Assembly: GCA_002327865.1 (NCBI GenBank)
Contig: DCUQ01000043.1
Location: forward strand, 21,944-37,514
DNA length: 15,571 nucleotides
Source: Syntrophaceae bacterium UBA2210
GTDB lineage: Bacteria; Desulfobacterota; Syntrophia; Syntrophales; UBA2210
Reading direction: 5' to 3'
The notes beneath the pieces were generated by a model that was not told the DNA's origin, ran no database searches, and saw only the letters and a program-made list of their open reading frames with translations. The position numbers and the translations under genes were made by a program. Of this stretch, positions 9,517-15,571 are shown one piece after another; within the stretch, counting starts at the first letter, position 1; the number at the start of each line of letters is the position of its first letter.

Positions 9517-10113
9517 ATGAAAGAGGATAAACCATTGAGAATATTTCTGGCGATAGCACTTCCGCCGGATATAAGAGATCTGATAAAAGATATTCAAGAG
9601 AAGTTAAAACCGGTATTGAAGGGAATAAGGTGGGTCAGACCGGAAGTGATGCATCTTACGTTAAAGTTTTTCGGCGACGTTGTTCAGGGTGATATCGTTC
9701 GCATCTCAGACGTTGTCACCAGGCGCGTTGTGAACAATACCCCCATGGAATTGAGTATCGGTTCACCGGGAGGATTTCCCAGCTTGAAGAAACCGAGGGT
9801 GTTGTGGGTAGGCATAGGCGGAGATACGCAGCGACTGGCGGTTCTTCAGGAAACGATTGAAAACGATCTGGAAAAATGCGGTTTCCCCAGGGAAAAGAGA
9901 TCATTTACACCGCACCTTACGCTGGGAAGAGCCGTATCGCGCAATGGAGTAATCCCGGGCGGTGAAGATGTGTTTGGGAAAACGGTAAAATCGGACACAG
10001 GCCGGTTTGATGTGCGGGAATTGATCCTTTTTGAGAGCGAATTGAGACCCGGCGGTGCGGTATATAAGAAACTTGCAGGTTTTCCACTCGGCAGGTATCG
10101 CATCCAGGACTGA
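9517..10113 (+). CDS. thpR: RNA 2',3'-cyclic phosphodiesterase (2'-5' RNA ligase family)
   Basis: Member of the 2H phosphoesterase superfamily (LigT/ThpR), which opens 2',3'-cyclic phosphate ends of RNA to 2'-phosphates and, in vitro, can join 2'-5' linked tRNA halves. It has 198 residues. Both catalytic HxT motifs are present and spaced as in the family: HLTLKFFGDV (His46, Thr48) and TPHLTLGRAV (His133, Thr135). The N-terminal RIFLAIALP strand is also typical. The ATG at 9517 follows AAAAGG at 9506-9511. It lies 54 bases after cinA with no terminator seen between them. No specific link to RecA is visible, but this gene placement recurs in deltaproteobacteria (established knowledge, from memory). 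Confidence 0.93.
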   Translation: MKEDKPLRIFLAIALPPDIRDLIKDIQEKLKPVLKGIRWVRPEVMHLTLKFFGDVVQGDIVRISDVVTRRVVNNTPMELSIGSPGGFPSLKKPRVLWVGIGGDTQRLAVLQETIENDLEKCGFPREKRSFTPHLTLGRAVSRNGVIPGGEDVFGKTVKSDTGRFDVRELILFESELRPGGAVYKKLAGFPLGRYRIQD

Positions 10114-10163
10114 GAAGCGAACGTGTTCCTTGCCGTTTTTGGCGGGGGAAGGTTGAACTGAAC

Positions 10164-10205
10164 AGCGAGCGCATTCCCCGCTGCTTGCGGCGGGGTTAGC
10201 GAGCG
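10164..10205. repeat. REP-like palindrome, copy 1
   Basis: A 20-base hairpin at 10176-10195 has an eight-pair stem: CCCCGC/GCGGGG plus one T-G wobble and one G-C pair. It closes on a CTTG loop. It is flanked by an exact 8-bp direct repeat, AGCGAGCG, at 10164-10171 and 10198-10205. There is no T-run after it on either strand, so it is not a normal intrinsic terminator. It resembles copy 2 at 10235-10267. Confidence 0.75.
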
Positions 10206-10234
10206 AATAAAAAATGAAAAATTCCTTAACAGTC

Positions 10235-10267
10235 GGAGATTCCCCGCAACTTGTTGCGGGGAGATTC
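10235..10267. repeat. REP-like palindrome, copy 2
   Basis: A perfect hairpin CCCCGCAACTTGTTGCGGGG (10242-10261) has an outer T-A pair (10241/10262) and a CTTG loop. It is flanked by the 8-bp direct repeat GGAGATTC at 10235-10242 and 10260-10267, which overlaps the stem ends. It shares ATTCCCCGC, the CTTG loop and GCGGGG with copy 1, while the two inner stem pairs are both changed to A-T, keeping the fold. No T-run follows. Confidence 0.8.
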
Positions 10268-10302
10268 AATGCCTGAGCTTTTAGGAGGCGCAGGTTTGAT
10301 CC

Positions 10303-10327
10303 CGGGCGGCTATAATTTTAGAGCCCG
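10303..10327 (+). promoter_or_regulatory. Probable recA promoter -10 within an inverted repeat
   Basis: A consensus TATAAT lies at 10311-10316, 54 bases before the recA start. It is enclosed by CGGGC (10303-10307) and GCCCG (10323-10327), an inverted repeat that could be an operator or a small stem. No good -35 hexamer sits at 16-18 bases, which suggests an activated or atypical promoter. I could not match the region to a LexA box of a type I know. Confidence 0.45.
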
Positions 10328-10369
10328 AATCAATTTTTAGTGTATATATAAGTCAAAAGGGAGGTTGCT

Positions 10370-11401
10370 ATGGTAACTGATACGGATAAGGGGAGGGCTG
10401 TTGATCTGGCAATAACTCAGATCGAAAAACAGTTTGGAAAAGGGTCAATCATGAGGCTGGGCGGTGATGAATTTATATCGAATGTCCCGGCCATACCAAC
10501 CGGTTCAATCAGTCTTGATTTTGCTCTTGGTGTCGGCGGAGTTCCCAGAGGGAGAGTCGTTGAAATATTCGGTCCCGAATCTGGAGGGAAAACCACGCTG
10601 GCGCTTCATATTGTTGCGGAGGCTCAGAAAAAGGGCGGTCTCGCGGCTTTCATCGACGCCGAACACGCGCTGGATGTGACTTACGCAAGGAAGATCGGGG
10701 TGAATACGGATGATCTGCTGATATCCCAACCCGACACGGGAGAGCAGGCTCTTGAAATTGCAGAGGTTCTGGTGAGAAGCGGCGCGCTTGACGTACTCGT
10801 TATCGACTCCGTTGCAGCACTGGTGCCGCGTTCGGAACTTGAAGGAGAAATGGGGGACGCGCAGATGGGGCTTCAGGCACGCCTGATGTCGCAGGCACTG
10901 AGGAAACTCACGGGTACGATAGGCAGGACCATGACGACGGTTATTTTTATAAATCAGCTCCGTATGAAAATAGGAGTGTTCTTCGGTAATCCTGAAACTA
11001 CGACGGGTGGAAACGCACTTAAATTTTACTCTACGATGCGCCTTGATATACGCAAGGTTTCCTCGATAAAACAAGGCCAGGACGTGATAGGCAACAGGGT
11101 GCGGGTAAAAGTGGTAAAAAACAAGGTTGCACCTCCATTCAGACAGGCGGAATTCGACATTATTTTCGGCGATGGTATTTCGAAAGAAGGTGACCTCCTC
11201 GATCTGGCGGCCGAAATCGAAGTAGTTGAAAAATCCGGTGCCTGGTATTCGTACGGCGGGGAACGAATAGGGCAGGGAAGAGAAAATGCCAAGGCATTCC
11301 TGCATGATAATCCCGACATAATGGCCGGCATAACGGATGAGGTATCCCGGAAGATGGGCCTGGGCCTGAAGAGAGCAGGAACCGCGGGAGATGAAGAATA
11401 G
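10370..11401 (+). CDS. recA: Recombinase RecA
   Basis: ATP-dependent strand-exchange protein of homologous recombination and co-protease for LexA-type SOS induction. It has 343 residues and no intein. Walker A is GPESGGKT at 68-75; most bacterial RecA have GPESSGKT, so the second S is G here. Walker B is [15 protein letters not shown]. The DNA-binding loops are recognisable: L1 in [20 protein letters not shown], and L2 in [19 protein letters not shown]. The C-terminal domain ends in a short acidic tail (GDEE). The ATG at 10370 has a strong AAAGGGAGG (10356-10364) five bases upstream. A promoter element lies in the gap before it. The stop overlaps the recX GTG by one base, so its antagonist RecX is made from the same message. 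Confidence 0.98.
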   Translation: MVTDTDKGRAVDLAITQIEKQFGKGSIMRLGGDEFISNVPAIPTGSISLDFALGVGGVPRGRVVEIFGPESGGKTTLALHIVAEAQKKGGLAAFIDAEHALDVTYARKIGVNTDDLLISQPDTGEQALEIAEVLVRSGALDVLVIDSVAALVPRSELEGEMGDAQMGLQARLMSQALRKLTGTIGRTMTTVIFINQLRMKIGVFFGNPETTTGGNALKFYSTMRLDIRKVSSIKQGQDVIGNRVRVKVVKNKVAPPFRQAEFDIIFGDGISKEGDLLDLAAEIEVVEKSGAWYSYGGERIGQGRENAKAFLHDNPDIMAGITDEVSRKMGLGLKRAGTAGDEE

Positions 11402-11901
11402 TGGATGAAGATCCTTTGTATGAACGAGCCCGGCATAATGCGTTGCGACATCTTTCATACAGGGGAAGAAGTGTGCAGGAAGTACGGACTAAACTTGCAA
11501 AGCAGGGCTTCGAAGATACGGTAATCAAGAAGGTTGTTGACAGATTTACCGATCTTGGGTATCTCAACGACAGGAATTTTGCACGGCAATGGGCGAGAAA
11601 CCTTGTCGTCAACAGACTTTGGGGTGACAGAAAGATAGAGATAAGCCTTATCGAAAGGGGCATCTCACGCGATCTTATAAAGGAAGCTATAGCCGGGGCA
11701 AGGGAAGAGAAAGACGAAAGGCGTGCTATAGAGGAACTTGTTGAAAAGAGACTTCGCAGGGAACCCGAATGCGAGGTCTTTTCGTATGCCGGGAAGGTAA
11801 AATTCGCAAGGAGCCTGGCTGGTAGAGGTTTTCCCTTGGAACTCATAATGGATGTGTTGAGAGAAATGGGCAGGGACGATGGCGTCAACCGTAAATATTA
11901 A
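11401..11901 (+). CDS. recX: RecA regulatory protein RecX
   Basis: Small, helix-rich modulator that binds inside RecA filaments and usually limits their growth. It has 166 residues, within the normal range, built of repeated three-helix units. Typical segments are ARHNALRHLSYRGRSVQEVR near the N-terminus, VVDRFTDLGYLNDRNFARQW in the middle, and KVKFARSLAGRGFPLELIMD near the end. It starts with GTG at 11401, overlapping the recA TAG by one base, with GGGAG at 11386-11390 as ribosome-binding site. The only nearby ATG (11405) is out of frame. The overlap ties RecX output to RecA translation. alaS follows after 18 bases. Confidence 0.93.
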   Translation: MDEDPLYERARHNALRHLSYRGRSVQEVRTKLAKQGFEDTVIKKVVDRFTDLGYLNDRNFARQWARNLVVNRLWGDRKIEISLIERGISRDLIKEAIAGAREEKDERRAIEELVEKRLRREPECEVFSYAGKVKFARSLAGRGFPLELIMDVLREMGRDDGVNRKY

Positions 11902-11919
11902 ACGAGGAGATGTGTGGTA

Positions 11920-14559
11920 ATGACAGGCAGTGAGATAAGAAAAAAATTTCTTGAATATTTTAAGGAACGGGGTCACGCGATAGTGGCCAGTTCATCGCTT
12001 ATTCCGAAGGAAGACCCGACACTGCTTTTTACAAACGCCGGGATGGTACAATTCAAGAGTCTTTTCCTGGGCCAGGAGAAGCGCTATTATACGAGAGCGG
12101 CGACATCACAGAAATGTGTCAGGGCCGGGGGAAAACACAATGATCTGGAAAATGTCGGATTTACCACGCGTCATCATACCTTCTTTGAAATGCTGGGAAA
12201 TTTTTCTTTTGGGGACTATTTCAAGGATGAGGCCATAGCCTGGGGATGGGAATTTCTCGCAGATGTTATGGGTCTTTCCAAAGACAGGATGTGGGTGAGT
12301 GTTTTCAGGGACGATGATGAGGCATTCGAAATATGGAATAAGAAAATAGGGCTTCCGGCCGAGCGTATCGTGCGTATGGGTGAAAAGGACAACTTCTGGA
12401 TGATGGGTGATACCGGCCCGTGCGGACCCTGCTCCGAGATATACTACGATCTGGGTGAGGGTGTCGGATGTGGAAAGCCCGAATGTAACCTGGAGTGCGA
12501 TTGCGGCCGCTATGTGGAGATATGGAATCTCGTATTCACGCAGTATGATAGAGACGAGTCGGGAGTACTGACGCCGCTTCCGAAGCCCAACATAGACACG
12601 GGCATGGGGCTTGAAAGACTGGCATCCGTCATGCAGGGGGCCGTGAGCAACTATGATTGCGATCTCTTCAGGAATATCATTCTGCATATTGAAAGCATAT
12701 CCGGTAAAAAATACAAGGATAACGAAGATGATGACATATCTATAAGGGTTATCGCCGATCACTGCAGGGCCGTAACGCTTCTTATCAGTGACGGGGTTCT
12801 TCCGAGTAACGAAGGGAGAGGATATGTTCTTCGGAGGATACTGAGGAGGGCTGCCCGGCACGGGAAACTCCTCGGGCTCGACAAGCCCTTTCTGCACGAC
12901 ATGGTTCCGGTAGTCATAGGAGAGTTAAAGGATTACTACCAGGAACTTTCGGACAAGGAATCTTATGTGAGAAAAGTGGTTATCAACGAGGAACAGCGTT
13001 TCATGGAGACGCTCGATGCCGGGCTACGGATACTTAATGAAGAAATAGAGCGCCTGAAAGAGAGAAAAGAGGATGTGATTCCCGGTGGAATAGTGTTCAA
13101 ACTCTACGATACATTCGGTTTCCCTGTCGATCTGACCGGAGATGCCGCGAAATCGTTCGGGATGTCTCTGGATATGGAAGGGTTTGAAAGATCCATGGAA
13201 GTTCAGAGAGAAAAGGCGAGAGAAGCCTGGAAAGGAAGCGGCGAAGAAGAGGTTGCCGATATGTACCGGGAGCTGTCCGTTGACGGAATAAAGACGGAAT
13301 TTGTCGGGTATGAAGGGAATACCGAAGCCGTGACACGGATAGTTGCCATTCTGAAAGATAACAAGCGGGTGGATTCCCTTGCCGAGGGAGAGAGGGGTGA
13401 GTTCTTTGTGGAAAAGACCCCCTTCTACGGCGAGATCGGGGGACAGGTCGGGGATGTCGGGGTTATAGAGGCGGATTCGGCATTCTTTGATGTGTGGGAT
13501 ACACAGAAACCTCTGGATAACCTGTTCACACACATCGGAAAAGTCAAAAAGGGGACATTCAGTGTCGGGGACAGCGTCGATTTGAAGACGGACAAGGGGA
13601 TACGCAGGGCCATAGAGGCGAATCATTCGGGGACCCATATTCTCCAGGCTGCGTTGAAGCGGGTACTGGGTGATCATATCAAACAGTCGGGTTCCCTCGT
13701 CAATGCGGAGAGGCTCCGTTTCGACTTCACCCATTTCGCCAGGATAGAAGACAGCGAACTCGAGGAGGTCGAGCGTATTGCCAATGCCTACATCAGAAGC
13801 AATGTACCGGTTGATACCAGGGTTCTAGGGCGGGAAGAGGCCATGAAGACAGGCGCGACTGCCGTATTCGACGAAAAATACGGTGAAACCGTCCGCGTTG
13901 TCCGGATGGGGGATTACAGCATGGAACTGTGCGGTGGCACCCATGTTTGCAGAACCGGAGACATAGGATTCCTGAAGATAGTCGGCGAATCGTCCGTAGC
14001 CGCAGGAGTAAGAAGGATCGAGGCGGTAACGGGTTCGGAAGCTGTCAAGTACGCAGAAGCGGTTGAAAAGGAATTAAGGACTTCGGCGCGGCTTGTCAGG
14101 GCGGTTCCCCTGGAGCTGAACAAACGACTGGACAGGTTGTTGAAAACACAGAAAGAACTTGAACGGGAGATCGATACGCTCAAAGGTAAACTCGCTGCAA
14201 AGGATTCGTCAGATATACTCGATAGAGTTAAGGAAATAAAAGGGGTCAAGGTGCTGGCAGCAACAGTTGCCGTCCCGGATGCGAAAACTCTCCGTGACTT
14301 TGGAGATAAGGTGCGCGACAAGCTTTCTTCCGGGGTTGTCGTGTTGGGGAGTCCGATAGGGGATAAGGCGACGCTTATGTGCATGGTGACGAAAGACCTG
14401 ACGGATCGCTACAACGCAGGAAAAATCATCGGGGAGATCGCGCCGATTGTCGGAGGTAAAGGTGGTGGCCGTTCCGATATGGCCCAGGCGGGTGGGCCAT
14501 TACCTCAAAAACTGGAAGAAGCTGTGAACAGGGTAGAAGAGATCCTGCTCAGGGATTGA
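11920..14559 (+). CDS. alaS: Alanine--tRNA ligase
   Basis: Class II synthetase that charges tRNA-Ala and edits mischarged Ser and Gly (EC 6.1.1.7). It has 879 residues and is complete. The catalytic domain starts with the usual EIRKKFLEYFKERGH and contains GDTGPCGPCSEIYYDLG (163-179). A four-cysteine segment follows (Cys184, 189, 193, 195), common in bacterial AlaS. The editing site metal ligands are intact: HSGTH (569-573) and CGGTH (671-675). The C-Ala domain ends with GGKGGGRSDMAQAGGPL. The ATG at 11920 gives the family-typical MTGSEIRKKF start; GTG 11914 would add two residues. AGGAG (11905-11909) is ten bases upstream of the ATG. It follows recX closely, as in many deltaproteobacteria, and is probably cotranscribed with recA-recX. 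Confidence 0.98.
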   Translation: MTGSEIRKKFLEYFKERGHAIVASSSLIPKEDPTLLFTNAGMVQFKSLFLGQEKRYYTRAATSQKCVRAGGKHNDLENVGFTTRHHTFFEMLGNFSFGDYFKDEAIAWGWEFLADVMGLSKDRMWVSVFRDDDEAFEIWNKKIGLPAERIVRMGEKDNFWMMGDTGPCGPCSEIYYDLGEGVGCGKPECNLECDCGRYVEIWNLVFTQYDRDESGVLTPLPKPNIDTGMGLERLASVMQGAVSNYDCDLFRNIILHIESISGKKYKDNEDDDISIRVIADHCRAVTLLISDGVLPSNEGRGYVLRRILRRAARHGKLLGLDKPFLHDMVPVVIGELKDYYQELSDKESYVRKVVINEEQRFMETLDAGLRILNEEIERLKERKEDVIPGGIVFKLYDTFGFPVDLTGDAAKSFGMSLDMEGFERSMEVQREKAREAWKGSGEEEVADMYRELSVDGIKTEFVGYEGNTEAVTRIVAILKDNKRVDSLAEGERGEFFVEKTPFYGEIGGQVGDVGVIEADSAFFDVWDTQKPLDNLFTHIGKVKKGTFSVGDSVDLKTDKGIRRAIEANHSGTHILQAALKRVLGDHIKQSGSLVNAERLRFDFTHFARIEDSELEEVERIANAYIRSNVPVDTRVLGREEAMKTGATAVFDEKYGETVRVVRMGDYSMELCGGTHVCRTGDIGFLKIVGESSVAAGVRRIEAVTGSEAVKYAEAVEKELRTSARLVRAVPLELNKRLDRLLKTQKELEREIDTLKGKLAAKDSSDILDRVKEIKGVKVLAATVAVPDAKTLRDFGDKVRDKLSSGVVVLGSPIGDKATLMCMVTKDLTDRYNAGKIIGEIAPIVGGKGGGRSDMAQAGGPLPQKLEEAVNRVEEILLRD

Positions 14560-14620
14560 ATATCCGGTTTGATTGCATGAAACTTTAAATCGTGTTTCCA
14601 GAAACGGGGATGTCGTCACC

Positions 14621-15478
14621 ATGTCCGGATTCTCCGCTTATTATGAGGGATTCTTTGCCGGTGAGGGTGGTATAAGAATCTTCTACAGACGATATCGGAG
14701 TGACCCTGAAAAAGCGCGAATGGTAATTGCGCACGGATTAGGTGAACATTCGGGACGTTATGGGAATATCGTTGAACGGTTTCTGTCCGAGGGTATAAGT
14801 ATATGGGCACTCGACCACAGAGGGCATGGGCTGAGTGACGGTACCAGGGGACATCTGCTTCACTTTTATCAGTACGTAGCCGAGCTATCCAGGCTGATTG
14901 AAATTGCCGGAGAAGGAACAACAGAAGGTGCAAAAATCTTTCTCCTGGGGCACAGTCTGGGAGGACTGATCAGTTTGCGGTTTGCGGCCAGCCTCCCGGA
15001 GATGATAGATGGTTTGATCATATCTTCACCCTCCCTCGGAATGACTTCGGATGTGCCTGCCGTCAAAGCGGCTGTAGGCAGGATCATGTCCATTCTTTTT
15101 CCATCCTTCACGCTTGCCAACGGTCTGGATATATCGAAAATCAGCCATGATGAAAATGTGATCAGGGAATACATCGGTGATCCCCTGGTTCATAACCGGG
15201 TAAGCGCGCGCTGGTTCACTGAGTTCCTGTCGGCCATGAAAGATGCGATGTATTCAGCCCCGGAGATCAAGCTCCCCTTACTCATGCAGCTTGCCGGTGA
15301 TGATTATCTGACGGATGTAAACGCGTCGGCGCGTTTCTTTGAAATCCTGGGTTCTCCCGACAAGACACTCCATATTTACAAGGATCTTTACCACGAGATA
15401 TATAACGAGAAAGCGGAGCAGAGAAAACAGGTGCTGGACGATCTGAGTGGATGGCTTAAGGGGCATATTGAACCTTAA
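14621..15478 (+). CDS. Alpha/beta hydrolase, monoacylglycerol lipase / lysophospholipase-like
   Basis: Serine hydrolase of the Hydrolase_4 (PldB/monoglyceride lipase) type, likely acting on monoacylglycerols or lysolipids; the substrate is inferred. It has 285 residues from the ATG at 14621. The oxyanion-hole motif is HGLGEHSGRY and the nucleophile elbow is GHSLGG (Ser112). The probable acid is Asp228 in LAGDDYLTD and the probable base is His258 in DLYHEIYNE. The sequence ALDHRGHGLSDGTRGH is characteristic of this subfamily. There is no signal peptide, so it is probably cytosolic or peripheral on the membrane. The frame is open back to TTG 14573, which would add 16 unremarkable residues; GGGGA at 14606-14610 favours the ATG. 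It lies 61 bases after alaS. In the 93 bases after its stop I see only a short 5-bp inverted repeat (15501-15522), not a clear terminator. Confidence 0.9.
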   Translation: MSGFSAYYEGFFAGEGGIRIFYRRYRSDPEKARMVIAHGLGEHSGRYGNIVERFLSEGISIWALDHRGHGLSDGTRGHLLHFYQYVAELSRLIEIAGEGTTEGAKIFLLGHSLGGLISLRFAASLPEMIDGLIISSPSLGMTSDVPAVKAAVGRIMSILFPSFTLANGLDISKISHDENVIREYIGDPLVHNRVSARWFTEFLSAMKDAMYSAPEIKLPLLMQLAGDDYLTDVNASARFFEILGSPDKTLHIYKDLYHEIYNEKAEQRKQVLDDLSGWLKGHIEP

Positions 15479-15571
15479 AATAATCAAAATATCAAATAAT
15501 CCGGCTAGTTCCCATTTGCCGGTTCGGAAAATATAATCTGCAGCGTGGATTTTCCCCCGGGGATAAAACAA

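Noticed and set aside
9465..9530. 21-codon ORF between cinA and thpR
   Set aside because: It has no Shine-Dalgarno site, overlaps the thpR start, and has no conserved feature I can see.
10126..10150. Possible hairpin around TTCCTTGCC / GGCGGGGGAA just after thpR
   Set aside because: It needs wobble pairs and a bulge, and no T-run follows the stem, so it is too weak to call.
10176..10262. The two hairpins before recA as intrinsic terminators for thpR
   Set aside because: Neither is followed by a run of T on either strand; the sequences after the stems are TTAGCGAGCG and GATTCAATG.
15501..15522. Inverted repeat CCGGC / GCCGG after the last gene
   Set aside because: The five-pair stem has a 12-base loop and no following T-run on the + strand; the minus-strand side is only AT-rich. 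It is not a convincing terminator.
15278..15571. Minus-strand frame running off the right edge
   Set aside because: Most of it is antisense to the hydrolase gene, and the translation shows no family signature. A gene beginning beyond the window cannot be excluded but is not supported.

Overview
The window is about 15.6 kb of chromosomal housekeeping DNA, almost fully coding. All 15 genes I call lie on the + strand. Base composition looks even throughout. I see no tRNA, rRNA, CRISPR array, transposase or phage gene. Gene content, protein sequences and the order pgpA-cinA-thpR-recA-recX-alaS suggest a deltaproteobacterium in the broad sense (Desulfobacterota, perhaps a Syntrophus-like lineage). 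That placement is an inference from family knowledge, not a computed one.

Left region (1-5367): the F-type ATP synthase operon, starting inside the b-subunit gene (atpF) and continuing through atpH, atpA, atpG, atpD and atpC. It ends at a textbook intrinsic terminator (12-bp stem followed by seven T). The genes are tightly packed and have good Shine-Dalgarno sites. Together they encode the whole F1 head plus part of the peripheral stalk. The membrane a and c subunits are not in the window.

Middle region (5409-7490): a polytopic ion transporter of the ArsB/NhaD/citrate-transporter superfamily, probably a Na+/H+ antiporter with a cleavable-looking N-terminus. It is followed 33 bases later by a conserved-looking protein of unknown function, which I read as four consecutive beta-alpha-beta units.

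Right region (7750-15478): pgpA (phosphatidylglycerophosphatase A), cinA, thpR (2',3'-cyclic phosphodiesterase/RNA ligase fold), recA, recX, alaS, and a monoacylglycerol-lipase-like alpha/beta hydrolase. pgpA and cinA are closely coupled. recA and recX overlap by one base, and alaS follows 18 bases later. A 256-bp gap between thpR and recA holds the most interesting non-coding structure. It contains two related GC-rich palindromic hairpins with the same outer stem and CTTG loop but with paired, structure-preserving changes, each flanked by its own 8-bp direct repeat. Downstream of them is a TATAAT promoter element enclosed by an inverted repeat, just before recA.

I found no convincing new multi-gene system. 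The best leads are the paired REP-like hairpins, the recA control region, and the unknown four-unit protein next to the antiporter.
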